Positions 44,427 to 54,241 are shown, counted from the stretch's first letter. The stretch: 64,000 nucleotides of DNA from Ferruginibacter sp. (GCF_028288465.1 NZ_JAQBNR010000033.1:1-64000); one strand, 5' to 3'. A program made the numbers and translations. Notes: generated from the letters alone by a model not told the origin.

Positions 44427-45200
44427 TTATTTTATTGCAATTATTCTTAGTCTTTTATAATCGGCATACCAGTCTCCATTTTTAAACTGGGTTGGCTTAA
44501 GCGCTGCCTGCACTTCATCTAATATCGTTTCGATTGTTGGTTCGTCAATTCCTTTTAAGAAAGAACTTCCGAACATACGGACCCAATCTTTAATACCATT
44601 TTGTGTATCAGCAAGCTTTGTATCACGGTTAAAATGTGCGGCATATGTAACACGAAAACCCCGCTTTTCAAGCAGGCTGGTATACTCGCTTACAGAAGGA
44701 AAATACCATAATGGAATAGCTGCATTTTCAGCAAAGCCATGGCTTATCAAACTGTTTTGTAAAGCGGTGACAATTTTGGCCATGTTCTGCTTTCCTCCAA
44801 ATTCCAGTACAAGTCTTCCGCTTCTTTTTAAATTGCGGTACATGCAATCAATGGCCATTTCTTTTTGCAACACCCAATGCAGCACTGCATTTGAAAAGAT
44901 CGCATCAAAGTGTTGGTCAAAATAAAACTCCGTGGCAGACTGCACTTTAAACGCCAGCTCAGGGTATTGTGCTTTGGCCTTTGTAATCATTTCCAAAGAA
45001 TTATCAATACCAGTAACCGTAGCCCCAGCCGCAGCTATCACACTTGTAAGATAACCTGTGCCACAACCTAAATCCAAAATGCGTTCGCCCGCCTGTGGAT
45101 TTAAAAGATCTACCAGGCCTTCTCCGTATTTAAATACAAAAGAATGCTTGTCATCATACAGATGAGGATTCCAGTTGGTATGTACTGTTGCGGTATTCAT
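44427..45200 (-). CDS. Class I SAM-dependent methyltransferase
   Basis: The 257-residue product has a Rossmann core with the SAM motif ERILDLGCGTGYLTSVIAAAGATVTGIDNS (about 38-67) and FDAIFSNAVLHWV (acidic loop and motif 4), as in trans-aconitate-methyltransferase-like proteins that begin WNPHLYDDKHSFVFKYGEGL. The substrate is unknown. Its ATG shares a base with the stop of the DinB-like gene (TAATG), so the two are coupled. It sits between ilvB and ilvN inside the ilv run. Confidence 0.85.
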   Translation of the reverse strand: MNTATVHTNWNPHLYDDKHSFVFKYGEGLVDLLNPQAGERILDLGCGTGYLTSVIAAAGATVTGIDNSLEMITKAKAQYPELAFKVQSATEFYFDQHFDAIFSNAVLHWVLQKEMAIDCMYRNLKRSGRLVLEFGGKQNMAKIVTALQNSLISHGFAENAAIPLWYFPSVSEYTSLLEKRGFRVTYAAHFNRDTKLADTQNGIKDWVRMFGSSFLKGIDEPTIETILDEVQAALKPTQFKNGDWYADYKRLRIIAIK

Positions 45201-45676
45201 TATCTGTTTACAATTCTTTTAAGTGCCATTGCATATCCTAAATGCAGGCCTTCGTGCATGGTAATAAATTTAACAGCATCATCCACACTGTTCAACTCTA
45301 CGTTAAAACTTGTAGTGTAGTTATTATAGCTGGTAAAAATATTTTTTTCTATGTCTGCAACTAATTCATTGATCAATCCAATAGACTGGCTTTTTAAAAA
45401 CTCAAACTCCTTTTCGTCCAAAAATGTTTCAGGTTTTGTACCCTTTGAATATTTAGCAACATAAGACGCATCGATTTTCATTGGCAATCCTGCCAGCTTA
45501 TAACAAAGTATCTGCTGACTTACAATCACGTGCCCGAAATTCCAGATGATATTGTTGTTAAATCCTTCAGGGACTTTATTGAGTTGTTCGATAGTCAACC
45601 CATCCATCAGCTTCAAAAATAAATTTCTTGAAGCCAGAATTGTATCAATGCATTTATCTTTTTCTATTACCATCAC
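45200..45676 (-). CDS. DinB-like (DinB_2) family protein
   Basis: The 158-residue four-helix protein matches the DinB/YfiT superfamily. Three His typical of its metal site are visible: one in IIWNFGHVIVSQQILCYKLAG (about residues 46-66) and a pair in ITMHEGLHLGYAMALKRIV near the C-terminus. Members are metal-dependent, often thiol-transferases or detoxification enzymes, but this one's reaction is unknown. It is coupled with the methyltransferase by a 1-bp overlap and starts 17 bp after ilvB. Confidence 0.85.
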   Translation of the reverse strand: MMVIEKDKCIDTILASRNLFLKLMDGLTIEQLNKVPEGFNNNIIWNFGHVIVSQQILCYKLAGLPMKIDASYVAKYSKGTKPETFLDEKEFEFLKSQSIGLINELVADIEKNIFTSYNNYTTSFNVELNSVDDAVKFITMHEGLHLGYAMALKRIVNR

Positions 45677-45693
45677 GTTATTATTTTATGTGC

Positions 45694-47466
45694 TTAACTT
45701 AATCTTATTTCTGCAACGCTGCAACCTTGTGGCACCATCGGGAATACATTATTTTCCTTGCCTACCATTACTTCCAGCAGGTAAGCGCCATTATGCTCCA
45801 GCATTGTTTTTACAGCTGCTTTCAGATTTTTCCTTTCGTCAACACGCTGGCCTTCTATGCGGTATCCTTTTGCTACCTGTACATAATCCGGGCTTTCAAT
45901 ATCTACGAAAGAATATCTTTTATCATGAAACAACTGTTGCCATTGCCGCACCATACCCAAAAACTGGTTGTTAAGAATTAATATTTTCACATCCGTACCA
46001 GTCTGCATAATTGTACCCAGTTCCTGTATAGTCATTTGTACACCACCGTCACCAATGATCGCTACAACGGTGCGGTGTGGAGCGCCGAATTTCGCACCAA
46101 TTGCCGCAGGCAAGGCGAAGCCCATCGTACCGGCACCCCCGGAAGTGACATTGCTCTTTGTCTGGTTGAACTTTGCATAGCGGCAGGAAACCATCTGGTG
46201 CTGGCCAACGTCTGTTACAATAATGGCATTGCCTTCAGTGATCTCATTGAGTATTTTAATTACTTCACCCATGGTTAATTCATCACTTGTTGGGTTAAGT
46301 TCATCTTTAATAACAACGTCTATTTCCTTTTGCGTAAACTCTTTAAATTTCGCCATCCATTCCGGATATTGTTTTGCTTCTATCAGTGATGTAAGCAAGG
46401 GCAATGTTTCTTTACAATCGCCCCAAACAGGTACGGCTGATTTTACATTTTTATCAATCTCTGCAGGATCAATATCCAAGTGAATTACTTTGGCTTGCTT
46501 GGCGTATTTATCCAAACGGCCGGTTACCCTGTCGTCAAAACGCATACCTACTGCGATTAAAACATCGCATTCATTGGTTAAAACATTGGGACCATAATTA
46601 CCATGCATACCCAACATACCCACATTTTGCGGATGATCGGTTGGCAGGGCACTTAAGCCAAGCAAAGTCCATGCTGCAGGCAATCCGCCTTTCTCAATAA
46701 ATGCTTTGAATTCTTTTTCTGCCTTACCCAATATTACCCCTTGTCCAAAAAGCACAAACGGCTTTTTTGCTTCGTTGATCAGTTTGGCGGCTTCTTCTAC
46801 ATATTCTTTTCTAACAATTGGCTTAGGGCGGTAACTGCGGATGTGCGTACATTTTGTGTAGCCTTCGTAATCAAATTTTTGCAGTTGCGCATTCTTGGTA
46901 ATGTCTATCAAAACTGGTCCTGGTCTTCCGGTACCGGCTATATAAAAAGCCTTCGCCAAAACAGCAGGTATTTCGGTGGCGTCCGTTACCTGGTAGTTCC
47001 ATTTGGTAACCGGTGTGGTAATATTTATTACATCCACTTCCTGGAAAGCATCCGTACCCAGCAAATGAGCATATACCTGGCCGGTAATGCAAACCAAGGG
47101 GGTGCTATCGATCATCGCATCTGCCAAACCCGTTACCAGGTTGGTAGCGCCCGGACCACTGGTTGCAAAAACAACCCCGGTTTTTCCGGATGCCCTTGCA
47201 TAGCCCTGGCCTGCGTGAATACCACCCTGTTCGTGGCGGACCAATATGTGTTTTAGTTTGTCATGGTAATCATACAAAGCATCATAGATGGGCATGATGG
47301 CACCGCCCGGATATCCGAATATGGTATCTACACCTTCCGCGACGAAAGCTTCCAGCACGGCTTGTGATCCACTGATAGCAGTAGTTTCCGCTTTCAACGG
47401 TAATGTTTCCGCAACCGCTGCCTTATCGGCGGGCGCTATTTTTTCTATGATGTCTGATGTTTCCAT
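45694..47466 (-). CDS. ilvB: Acetolactate synthase, large catalytic subunit
   Basis: The 590-residue TPP enzyme joins two pyruvates, or pyruvate and 2-oxobutyrate. The catalytic Glu lies in HILVRHEQGGIHAGQGYARA (about 75-94), the loop before it is FGYPGGAIMPIYDALYDY, and the TPP motif is AIIGDGGVQMTIQELGTI...ILNNQFLGMVRQWQ (about 467-500). The N-terminus has about 30 extra residues rich in Ala, Glu and Thr before the core, as is common in this phylum. It is 59 bp after ilvD. Confidence 0.97.
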   Translation of the reverse strand: METSDIIEKIAPADKAAVAETLPLKAETTAISGSQAVLEAFVAEGVDTIFGYPGGAIMPIYDALYDYHDKLKHILVRHEQGGIHAGQGYARASGKTGVVFATSGPGATNLVTGLADAMIDSTPLVCITGQVYAHLLGTDAFQEVDVINITTPVTKWNYQVTDATEIPAVLAKAFYIAGTGRPGPVLIDITKNAQLQKFDYEGYTKCTHIRSYRPKPIVRKEYVEEAAKLINEAKKPFVLFGQGVILGKAEKEFKAFIEKGGLPAAWTLLGLSALPTDHPQNVGMLGMHGNYGPNVLTNECDVLIAVGMRFDDRVTGRLDKYAKQAKVIHLDIDPAEIDKNVKSAVPVWGDCKETLPLLTSLIEAKQYPEWMAKFKEFTQKEIDVVIKDELNPTSDELTMGEVIKILNEITEGNAIIVTDVGQHQMVSCRYAKFNQTKSNVTSGGAGTMGFALPAAIGAKFGAPHRTVVAIIGDGGVQMTIQELGTIMQTGTDVKILILNNQFLGMVRQWQQLFHDKRYSFVDIESPDYVQVAKGYRIEGQRVDERKNLKAAVKTMLEHNGAYLLEVMVGKENNVFPMVPQGCSVAEIRLS

Positions 47467-47525
47467 TGTTCATTAATTTAATTTTCTTACAGGTAATAGG
47501 TTTGTTATTTTTTACTGATTAAATT

Positions 47526-49205
47526 TTATGCTTCATCCGTTACACAACCTTCCGATGCATCTTTTACATAGGTTGCGTATTTAAATAAGATACCCTTGGT
47601 AGCTTTTAAGGCTGGCTTTGTCCAGGCTGCTTTTCTTGCTGCTATTTCTTCTTCACTTACTTTTAATGTAATTGCTTTTGTGGCCACATTTATTTCAATG
47701 ATGTCATCATCTTTTACCAGGCCAATCAAACCGCCTTCAAATGCTTCAGGTGTGATGTGACCTACTACAAAACCGTGTGTACCACCACTGAATCTTCCAT
47801 CAGTAATAAGGGCTACGCTTTTACCTAAGCCTGCACCTATAATAGCAGATGTAGGCTTCAGCATTTCGGGCATACCCGGTGCGCCCTTGGGGCCAACATG
47901 TGTTATCACTACAACATCTCCTGCTTTTATTTTACCGGAGTTTATGCCGTTTATTAATTCGAACTCACCATTGAAAACCCGTGCAGGTCCTTCAAATAAT
48001 TCGCCTTCTTTGCCACTGATTTTTGCAACGCTTCCTTTTACCGCCAGGTTGCCAAACAATATTTGTAAATGTCCTGTTGCTTTGATGGGGTTGGTTACCG
48101 GGAAAATGATTTTTTGCGAATCAAAATCCAGCTCAGGTACGTCAGCTAAATTTTCTGCAATGGTTTTCCCTGTTACGGTTAAGCAGTCGCCGTGCAACAT
48201 GCCCACCTTTAATAAATATTTCATCACAGCCGGAACACCGCCGATATTATGCAGGTCCTCCATCAAATATTTACCGCTTGGTTTTAAATCGGCCAGCACC
48301 GGTACTTTATCACTAATTAATTGAAAATCATCCTGCGTAAAAACAACATCCACACTTTTTGCGATGGCGATGAAATGCAATACCGCATTGGTGCTGCCAC
48401 CAAGCGCCATGATAACAGTCACCGCATTTTCAAATGCTTTCCTGGTCATGATATCAGAAGGTTTGATATCTTTTTCCATCAGGTTGCGTATGGCTTTACC
48501 TGCATCCAAACATTCTTTCTTTTTTGCTTCGCTTAAGGCCGGGTTAGAAGATGAATAAGGTAAACTCATGCCCATTGCTTCAATCGCACTGCTCATGGTG
48601 TTGGCTGTGTACATACCACCGCAGGCGCCTGCGCCGGGGCAACTGTTCATCACAATGCCTTTAAAATCTCCTTCATCTAATTTGCCTGCTATTTTTTGAC
48701 CAAGCGCTTCAAAGGCAGAAACAATATTCAGATCCTGGCCTTTGTAGTGACCGGGAGCAATGGAACCTCCGTAAACCATAATAGCCGGACGGTTTAATCT
48801 CCCCATCGCCATAATAGATCCGGGCATATTTTTATCGCAACCAGGTATTGCTATCAACGCATCATAATATTGTGCGCCACAAACTGTTTCAATTGAATCG
48901 GCAATAATATCACGACTGATCAGCGAATACCGCATACCATCTGTACCATTGCTCATACCATCACTTACGCCGATGGTATTAAAAATAAGTCCCACCATAT
49001 CATTATCCCAGACGCCTTCTTTTACCAGTTTCGCCAGGTCGTTCAGGTGCATGTTACAAGTGTTGCCGTCATAGCCCATGCTTACGACGCCTACCTGCGC
49101 CTTCGCCAAATCCTGTTCTGTTAATCCGATGCCATAAAACATGGCTTGTGCCGCAGGCTGCGTTGCATCCTGTGTGATGGTTTTACTGTACTTATTTAAT
49201 TCCAT
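47526..49205 (-). CDS. ilvD: Dihydroxy-acid dehydratase
   Basis: The 559-residue iron-sulfur enzyme dehydrates dihydroxy acids to 2-keto acids. The cluster Cys motifs are seen in [20 protein letters not shown] (about 120-139) and [18 protein letters not shown] (about 192-209), and the C-terminal [27 protein letters not shown] is family-specific. It is the first gene after the leader attenuator. Transcription of ilvD and downstream genes is therefore probably controlled by charged Val/Ile/Leu tRNA. Confidence 0.97.
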   Translation of the reverse strand: MELNKYSKTITQDATQPAAQAMFYGIGLTEQDLAKAQVGVVSMGYDGNTCNMHLNDLAKLVKEGVWDNDMVGLIFNTIGVSDGMSNGTDGMRYSLISRDIIADSIETVCGAQYYDALIAIPGCDKNMPGSIMAMGRLNRPAIMVYGGSIAPGHYKGQDLNIVSAFEALGQKIAGKLDEGDFKGIVMNSCPGAGACGGMYTANTMSSAIEAMGMSLPYSSSNPALSEAKKKECLDAGKAIRNLMEKDIKPSDIMTRKAFENAVTVIMALGGSTNAVLHFIAIAKSVDVVFTQDDFQLISDKVPVLADLKPSGKYLMEDLHNIGGVPAVMKYLLKVGMLHGDCLTVTGKTIAENLADVPELDFDSQKIIFPVTNPIKATGHLQILFGNLAVKGSVAKISGKEGELFEGPARVFNGEFELINGINSGKIKAGDVVVITHVGPKGAPGMPEMLKPTSAIIGAGLGKSVALITDGRFSGGTHGFVVGHITPEAFEGGLIGLVKDDDIIEINVATKAITLKVSEEEIAARKAAWTKPALKATKGILFKYATYVKDASEGCVTDEA

Positions 49206-49246
49206 TTTGTTGTGCTGAAAATTACTGGTGATAATTGTTGAACAAT

Positions 49247-49275
49247 AAAAAAACCCGTCTCTTTTTGGAGGCGGG
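49247..49275 (-). terminator. Attenuator terminator upstream of ilvD
   Basis: RNA folds CCCG-C-CUC-(CAAAAA)-GAG-A-CGGG followed by UUUUUUU, a standard intrinsic terminator, 25 bp after the leader stop and 40 bp before ilvD. GGAG in the leader RNA can pair with CUCC in the 5' arm, a possible antiterminator. Confidence 0.8.
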
Positions 49276-49300
49276 CTTTTCTTATAATTAGTTGATGATA

Positions 49301-49408
49301 CTATATATTAAATCCTGCTCCATTTGCTACGGGTATAATAATGACCAAGACCAGCGTAATAACTACGTTGATTCTTTTAAAGCCATTAAATAAACTTGCT
49401 GCGAACAT
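49301..49408 (-). CDS. ilvL: ilv leader peptide (branched-chain amino acid attenuator)
   Basis: A 35-codon ORF starting [14 protein letters not shown] and continuing [12 protein letters not shown], then VANGAGFNI. The middle is a run of Val, Ile and Leu codons, closely like E. coli IlvL, whose ending is also VVVIIIPP followed by a Gly/Ala stretch. It starts about 18 bp downstream of a consensus promoter and is followed by a terminator and then ilvD. Ribosome stalling at these codons when charged Val/Ile/Leu tRNA is short would prevent terminator formation. I checked every codon against the sequence. Confidence 0.85.
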   Translation of the reverse strand: MFAASLFNGFKRINVVITLVLVIIIPVANGAGFNI

Positions 49409-49425
49409 AAAGAAGTGTTGTACAG

Positions 49426-49456
49426 CAAATATACCCAAGCAATTCATAATAACAAA
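49426..49456 (-). promoter_or_regulatory. ilv leader promoter (Bacteroidota type)
   Basis: On the minus strand TTTG (49456-49453), 19 bp spacer, then TATATTTG (49433-49426): an exact match to the -33/-7 consensus with ideal spacing. The leader ATG follows 17 bp downstream. Confidence 0.82.
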
Positions 49457-49538
49457 GAACTTTTTCCCCTATCCCGTTAAAGAAAAGTTATTCGACGATC
49501 TCATATTCCCGGGTTGCCCTCTTTAGGGAACTGGCGTT

Positions 49539-50654
49539 TTATATAATCGTTGACTTCCTTAATTCTATATTTTCTTTATTCACCCTGCCGCTGATTCTTC
49601 CGCTGATGTATTCGCTGATGAGTTCGCCGATGGTAGAGGTGAAATAAAAATTTACCGGGTCAATGTCTTTTGATACAAACAAACTCTTTATCGTCCATTC
49701 TACTGCATCCCTTACCAGCTGTGCTTCTTCCTTTAAATTAAAATAATCCAGCATCATGGCTACTGATAAAACCGCACCCAGCGGATTGGCAATATCTTTA
49801 CCGGTTGCTTTTGAATATGAACCATGGATAGGCTCAAACAAAGCATTTGAATTACCAATGGATGCAGATGGCAATAAGCCCAGTGATCCTGTAATTACAC
49901 TTGCTTCATCACTTAAAATATCGCCAAACAAATTGTCCGTCAAAATCACATCAAACTGTTTTGGGTTTAATACAATCTGCATGGCCGCATTGTCTACAAA
50001 CAAAAATTCAAGCTTTACATCTTTGTATTGCGGTGCTATTTCTTTTACCACTTTGCGCCAAAGCCTGGATGTTTCCAGCACATTGGCTTTATCTATCAGT
50101 GTTAATTTCTTTCTTCTTTTTTGTGCCGATTGAAAAGCCAGGTGTGCGATGCGCTCTACTTCTTCTTTTGTATAACTGCAATCGTCCGATGCCCATGTCT
50201 GCTCTTCATTTGTTTTCTTCTCGCCAAAATAAATACCGCCGGTTAATTCCCTAAAAATGACAAAATCTACCCCTTCGATGTATTTACTTTTTAAAGGAGA
50301 TAAATGATGCAATGATGGATAGGTTGTTACCGGGCGAATGTTTGCAAACAACTGCAACGATTTTCTCAGCTTCAGCAAACCCTGTTCAGGTCTTACTTTA
50401 GCGGTTGGGTCGTTGTCGTATTTTGGATGACCAATAGCGCCAAACAAAATGGCATCACTTGCCAGGCAAACTTCAACAGTAATGTCTGGTAAGGGATCGC
50501 CCGTTTCATCAATAGCTACGGCACCCATTAAACAGTACGTGTAATTAAAATTGTGTTTAAAATGTTCAGCAACCGCATCCAGTACTTTTACAGCCTGCTG
50601 CGTTACTTCGGGACCAATCCCATCACCTGTTATTACTGCAATGTTTTTTTTCAT
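49539..50654 (-). CDS. leuB: 3-Isopropylmalate dehydrogenase
   Basis: The 371-residue enzyme oxidises and decarboxylates 3-isopropylmalate with NAD in leucine synthesis. Evidence: KNIAVITGDGIGPEVTQQAVKVLD at the N-terminus, FVIFRELTGGIYFGEK (substrate-binding Arg and Glu), and DVILTDNLFGDILSDEASVITGSLGLLPSASIG with ALFEPIHGSYSKATGKDIANP near the C-terminus. It is 203 bp after leuA and ends just before the ilv promoter. LeuC and LeuD are not in the window, so the isopropylmalate isomerase step must be encoded elsewhere. Confidence 0.96.
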   Translation of the reverse strand: MKKNIAVITGDGIGPEVTQQAVKVLDAVAEHFKHNFNYTYCLMGAVAIDETGDPLPDITVEVCLASDAILFGAIGHPKYDNDPTAKVRPEQGLLKLRKSLQLFANIRPVTTYPSLHHLSPLKSKYIEGVDFVIFRELTGGIYFGEKKTNEEQTWASDDCSYTKEEVERIAHLAFQSAQKRRKKLTLIDKANVLETSRLWRKVVKEIAPQYKDVKLEFLFVDNAAMQIVLNPKQFDVILTDNLFGDILSDEASVITGSLGLLPSASIGNSNALFEPIHGSYSKATGKDIANPLGAVLSVAMMLDYFNLKEEAQLVRDAVEWTIKSLFVSKDIDPVNFYFTSTIGELISEYISGRISGRVNKENIELRKSTII

Positions 50655-50770
50655 TTTTTATCCCGGAGGATAATTGTATGCTGATTAATTATCTTAATTA
50701 CCAGGGTAGTAATTAGTTTTGTTTTATCCTTTCTGTTTGTACAGCCTTTTATAAAACATCATTCAAGTCG

Positions 50771-50829
50771 CTAATTGTAATATTGTACAAGAGCCGATAG
50801 CTATCGGCTGCCACGCCAATGAAGCAAAA
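50771..50829 (-). repeat. Dispersed intergenic repeat copy D (leuA-leuB gap), with palindrome
   Basis: Contains the perfect 18-bp palindrome AGCCGATAGCTATCGGCT (50792-50809). On the minus strand the order is GGCGTGGC, palindrome, CTTGTAC, the same order as the copy between gltB and gltD. Confidence 0.6.
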
Positions 50830-50857
50830 TTGAAATACAATTGCCCGGCTAAAAAAA

Positions 50858-52024
50858 TTATACCGTTAACTCTTTGGTATGTGCTTTCGCCAATTTGTTC
50901 AGGTCATCTTCCATCACTTCTTTTTTACTGTCCGCAACCAGTAAAAATTCTTTGTACAGCACGTCAATATCGTTCCGGTCGAACTGGTATCCCAATTTTT
51001 GAAAACGGTGTGCCAATGCACTGCGGCCACTTCTGGCGGTTAATACAATCTTTGATTCTTCAGCTCCAACTTCGGCTGGGTTAATGATTTCATATGTCAA
51101 TGCATCTTTTAAAAATCCATCCTGGTGAATGCCGGAAGAATGAGAGAATGCGTTGCTGCCCACAATGGCTTTATTGCATTGAACCGGCATGCGCATGGTT
51201 TCAGCAACCTGCTGGCTCAATGGATTTAATAATTTTGCGTTGATGTTGGTATAAAAGCCCATGTCTTTATGCTGCTTGATGATCATCACCACTTCTTCAA
51301 GGGAAGTGTTGCCGGCTCTTTCGCCAAGGCCATTGATGGTACATTCAATTTGCCTTGCACCATTGATGATACCTGCAATGGAATTTGCGGTAGCCAGGCC
51401 AAGATCATTGTGACAATGGCAGGAGATGATGGCCTTATCAATATTGGGAACGTTGTTAACGAGGTAAGCTATTTTTTCTCCGTACTGGTGCGGCAGGCAA
51501 TAACCTGTTGTATCCGGAATATTTACAACCGTGGCGCCTGCCCTGATGACCGCTTCCACTACCCTTGCCAGATATTCGTTGCCGGTGCGGCCGGCGTCTT
51601 CTGCGTAAAATTCAACGTCATCTACAAAGTTCTTCGCCCATTTTACGCACTGAATGGCTCTTTCTAAAATTTCGCTTTGTGTAGAATTGAATTTTGCTTT
51701 TATGTGCAGATCGGAGGTGCCGATACCGGTGTGTATTCTTGGGCGGACGGCGTATTTTAATGCTTCAGCAGCAACTTCAATGTCTTTTTGAACAGCTCTT
51801 GTAAGGCCACAGACCGATGCGTTTTTGATGATTTTCGATATCTCATTGACCGAGTTAAAATCGCCGGGAGAAGAGATGGGAAACCCCGCTTCGATGATGT
51901 CAACACCCAGTTCTTCCAGCTTTAATGCCAGCTCAATTTTTTCTTTCGTATTGAGTTTGCAACCTGGTACCTGCTCGCCGTCGCGTAGCGTGGTATCAAA
52001 AATGTGTATCTTATTATCTGTCAT
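50858..52024 (-). CDS. leuA: 2-Isopropylmalate synthase, short form without regulatory domain
   Basis: The 388-residue TIM-barrel enzyme condenses acetyl-CoA with 2-ketoisovalerate. [19 protein letters not shown] (catalytic base and metal-binding Asp) and [19 protein letters not shown]...[16 protein letters not shown] (metal His pair and Glu) are diagnostic. The usual bacterial LeuA of over 500 residues has a C-terminal leucine-binding domain, absent here: the protein ends soon after the barrel subdomains. Short forms are common in Bacteroidota. Feedback by leucine may therefore be replaced by control of expression. It is upstream of leuB and diverges from a hypothetical gene. Confidence 0.93.
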   Translation of the reverse strand: MTDNKIHIFDTTLRDGEQVPGCKLNTKEKIELALKLEELGVDIIEAGFPISSPGDFNSVNEISKIIKNASVCGLTRAVQKDIEVAAEALKYAVRPRIHTGIGTSDLHIKAKFNSTQSEILERAIQCVKWAKNFVDDVEFYAEDAGRTGNEYLARVVEAVIRAGATVVNIPDTTGYCLPHQYGEKIAYLVNNVPNIDKAIISCHCHNDLGLATANSIAGIINGARQIECTINGLGERAGNTSLEEVVMIIKQHKDMGFYTNINAKLLNPLSQQVAETMRMPVQCNKAIVGSNAFSHSSGIHQDGFLKDALTYEIINPAEVGAEESKIVLTARSGRSALAHRFQKLGYQFDRNDIDVLYKEFLLVADSKKEVMEDDLNKLAKAHTKELTV

Positions 52025-52227
52025 AGAAATAGGTTATTTATTACGATCTGGTTTAATTATTTTTGTTGATGGGGTTAGCTATTAAATAATTATTAACCTT
52101 CAATTACGAATATAACCATTAATAATGGTGTATTTTTCACATAATAGAGCCTTATTTACGCTTCATAAACCACTCATTACCGCATCAAATGCACAACCAG
52201 CAAGCGTTTTAAAGAAATTAAATTACG

Positions 52228-53775
52228 ATGCCCAACAGGAGTACAGATACCTTATTTCAACTGATTAAGTCGCTGGAGAAAAGCGAAAAACGCAACTTTA
52301 AACTGTACGCCAACCGCAATTCGTCGGGCGAGGAATTAAAGAGCGTTCAACTGTTTGATGCACTTGATAAAATGGATGAATATGATGAGGCGTTGCTACT
52401 GAGAAAAAATGAAACTATTAAGAAGCAGCAACTGAGCAATATGAAGGCGCACCTGTACAAACAGATTTTGAGCAGCCTCCGGTTAATAAACGATGAAACC
52501 AATATAGATATACAGCTGAACGAGCAGATGGATTATGCCCGCATTTTATACAATAAGGGACTATACCATCAAAGTTTGAAAGTACTGGATAAAACCAAAG
52601 ACCTTGCTAAAGCCAATAACCAGTTTACGTACCTCGAGCAAGTATTATTTTTTGAAAAGAGTATTGAGTCGCTTTACATAACCCGTAGCATCCAAAACCG
52701 GGCAGAGCAGTTGAGTAAAGAATCCGTAGTGGTTAATACGAGTTTAAGCCTTACCTCTGAGTTATCCAACCTTTCCCTGCAACTGTACAGCTGGTACATA
52801 CAGAACGGCCACAGCCGCAATGAAGAAGAAGATGCAGCAGTACAAAAATTTTTTGTAGATAACCTCGGTGACAAGACTTCACAATGCAAACACTTTTACG
52901 AAAAACTATACTTGTATCAAAGCTTTTGCTGGAGCGCTTTCATCCGGCAGGATTTTTTGCAATATTACCGGTATACGCAAAAATGGGTTCATCTTTTTGA
53001 AAAGGAACCATGCATGATCGCCATTGAAACAGGCCACTATATAAAGGGCATGCACAACCTGATGGGATCCCATTTTGATTTGGCGAATCATAAAAAATTA
53101 GAAGAAACGCTGGAACAATTTGAAGTTTTTTGTGAAAGTCCTATTGTGCTCAATAATGTCAATAACCGCATACAGTGCTTTGTGTACCGAGCCATTTCTA
53201 CCCTCAACAAGCATTTTCTGGAAGGAAGTTTTACCGAGGGCCTACAGTTGGTACCGGATATAGAAGCGAAGTTAAAAGAGTATGAAATTTATATGGACCG
53301 TCACCGCATCCTGGTGTTTGACTACAAAATTGCCTGTCTTTATTTTGGCAGTGGCAATTATGAAAAAGCGATTGATTATTTAAATAAAATCATTAACTGG
53401 AAGGTGGATCTGCGTACCGACCTGCAATGCTATAGCCGCCTGCTGCACCTCATTGCACATTATGAACTGGGCAATGATAAAATACTGGACTCGCTGATAA
53501 AATCGGTGTACCGTTTTATGTCGAAGATGCAGAACCTGAGTGTGGTGGAAGAAGAGATTTTTAAATTTATCCGCAAATCCTTTCAACTGAGTGTAAGAAC
53601 CATCAAACCGGAACTGGAGAAGTTGCTGGTGAAGCTAAAGAAACTACAGAACAACCGTTTTGAAACCAGGGCATTTATTTACCTGGATATTATTTCGTGG
53701 CTGGAAAGCAAACTGGAAAATATCCCGGTGCAGGATGTACTGAAACGCAAGTTTGCTGGTAAAAGAAATAACTGA
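52228..53775 (+). CDS. Conserved hypothetical protein, TPR-like helical
   Basis: The 515-residue soluble protein has no signal peptide. It starts MPNRSTDTLFQLIKSLEKSEKRNFKLYANRN and consists almost entirely of helices. Several helix pairs have TPR-like spacing (LYNKGLYHQSLKVLDKTKDLAKANN, ACLYFGSGNYEKAIDYLNKIINW). I do not recognise a named family; proteins of this kind are widespread hypotheticals in Bacteroidota. It diverges from leuA and ends 3 bp before convergent aroQ. A scaffold or regulator role is possible, but there is no catalytic motif. Confidence 0.85.
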   Translation: MPNRSTDTLFQLIKSLEKSEKRNFKLYANRNSSGEELKSVQLFDALDKMDEYDEALLLRKNETIKKQQLSNMKAHLYKQILSSLRLINDETNIDIQLNEQMDYARILYNKGLYHQSLKVLDKTKDLAKANNQFTYLEQVLFFEKSIESLYITRSIQNRAEQLSKESVVVNTSLSLTSELSNLSLQLYSWYIQNGHSRNEEEDAAVQKFFVDNLGDKTSQCKHFYEKLYLYQSFCWSAFIRQDFLQYYRYTQKWVHLFEKEPCMIAIETGHYIKGMHNLMGSHFDLANHKKLEETLEQFEVFCESPIVLNNVNNRIQCFVYRAISTLNKHFLEGSFTEGLQLVPDIEAKLKEYEIYMDRHRILVFDYKIACLYFGSGNYEKAIDYLNKIINWKVDLRTDLQCYSRLLHLIAHYELGNDKILDSLIKSVYRFMSKMQNLSVVEEEIFKFIRKSFQLSVRTIKPELEKLLVKLKKLQNNRFETRAFIYLDIISWLESKLENIPVQDVLKRKFAGKRNN

Positions 53776-53778
53776 TTG

Positions 53779-54192
53779 TTAAAGAAAATAATGCACCGCT
53801 AATGCATAGCCTTTTAAGCCAAGCCCGCTGATAACACCCTTTGCCTTTGCAGAAACATGCGATAATTTCCTAAAATCTTCCCGACCAAAAATATTGCTGA
53901 TATGAACTTCTACTACAGGAGTTGTTATAGAAGCGATAGCATCTCCCAAAGCAACAGATGTATGTGTGTAGCCGCCCGGGTTTAAAATAATGCCATCATA
54001 AGTAAACCCTATCCGCTGAATTTCATTGATCAATTCGCCTTCCACGTTGCTTTGGAAATAATGAAAATCAATCGCAGGAAACTGGTTTTTTATTTCTTCA
54101 AAGTATTGCTCAAAAGTCTGACTGCCATATATCGAAGGTTCCCGTGTACCCAGCAGGTTTAAATTTGGTCCGTTGATGATGGCTATGTTCAT
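53779..54192 (-). CDS. aroQ: 3-Dehydroquinate dehydratase, type II
   Basis: The 137-residue enzyme forms 3-dehydroshikimate in the shikimate pathway. MNIAIINGPNLNLLGTREPSIYGSQT includes the catalytic Tyr and Arg loop (GTREPSIYG), NPGGYTHTSVALGDAI supplies the substrate-binding Asn and His, and VEVHISNIFGREDFRKLS the final motif with catalytic His. The slightly short length is within the family's usual range of about 140-150. It is convergent with the upstream hypothetical gene. A CACGAATT-rich repeat lies between it and carA. Confidence 0.96.
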   Translation of the reverse strand: MNIAIINGPNLNLLGTREPSIYGSQTFEQYFEEIKNQFPAIDFHYFQSNVEGELINEIQRIGFTYDGIILNPGGYTHTSVALGDAIASITTPVVEVHISNIFGREDFRKLSHVSAKAKGVISGLGLKGYALAVHYFL

Positions 54193-54210
54193 AATGCGAG
54201 TAGTTTATAA

Positions 54211-54241
54211 CACGAATTTTTAAGCACGAATTACACGAATT
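54211..54241. repeat. Short CACGAATT repeat tract
   Basis: Three CACGAATT copies within 31 bp (54211, 54225, 54234) in the aroQ-carA gap. I recall similar tracts between genes in other Bacteroidota genomes. Confidence 0.4.

Noticed and set aside
49341..49526. 61-codon plus-strand ORF between ilvD and leuB
   Set aside because: It lies antisense to the ilv leader peptide and has no protein-like features; the minus-strand reading explains the conserved-looking codons.
52025..52227. Possible leucine leader peptide upstream of leuA
   Set aside because: The only short frame there, MVIFVIEG, has no Leu codons, and no terminator follows it.
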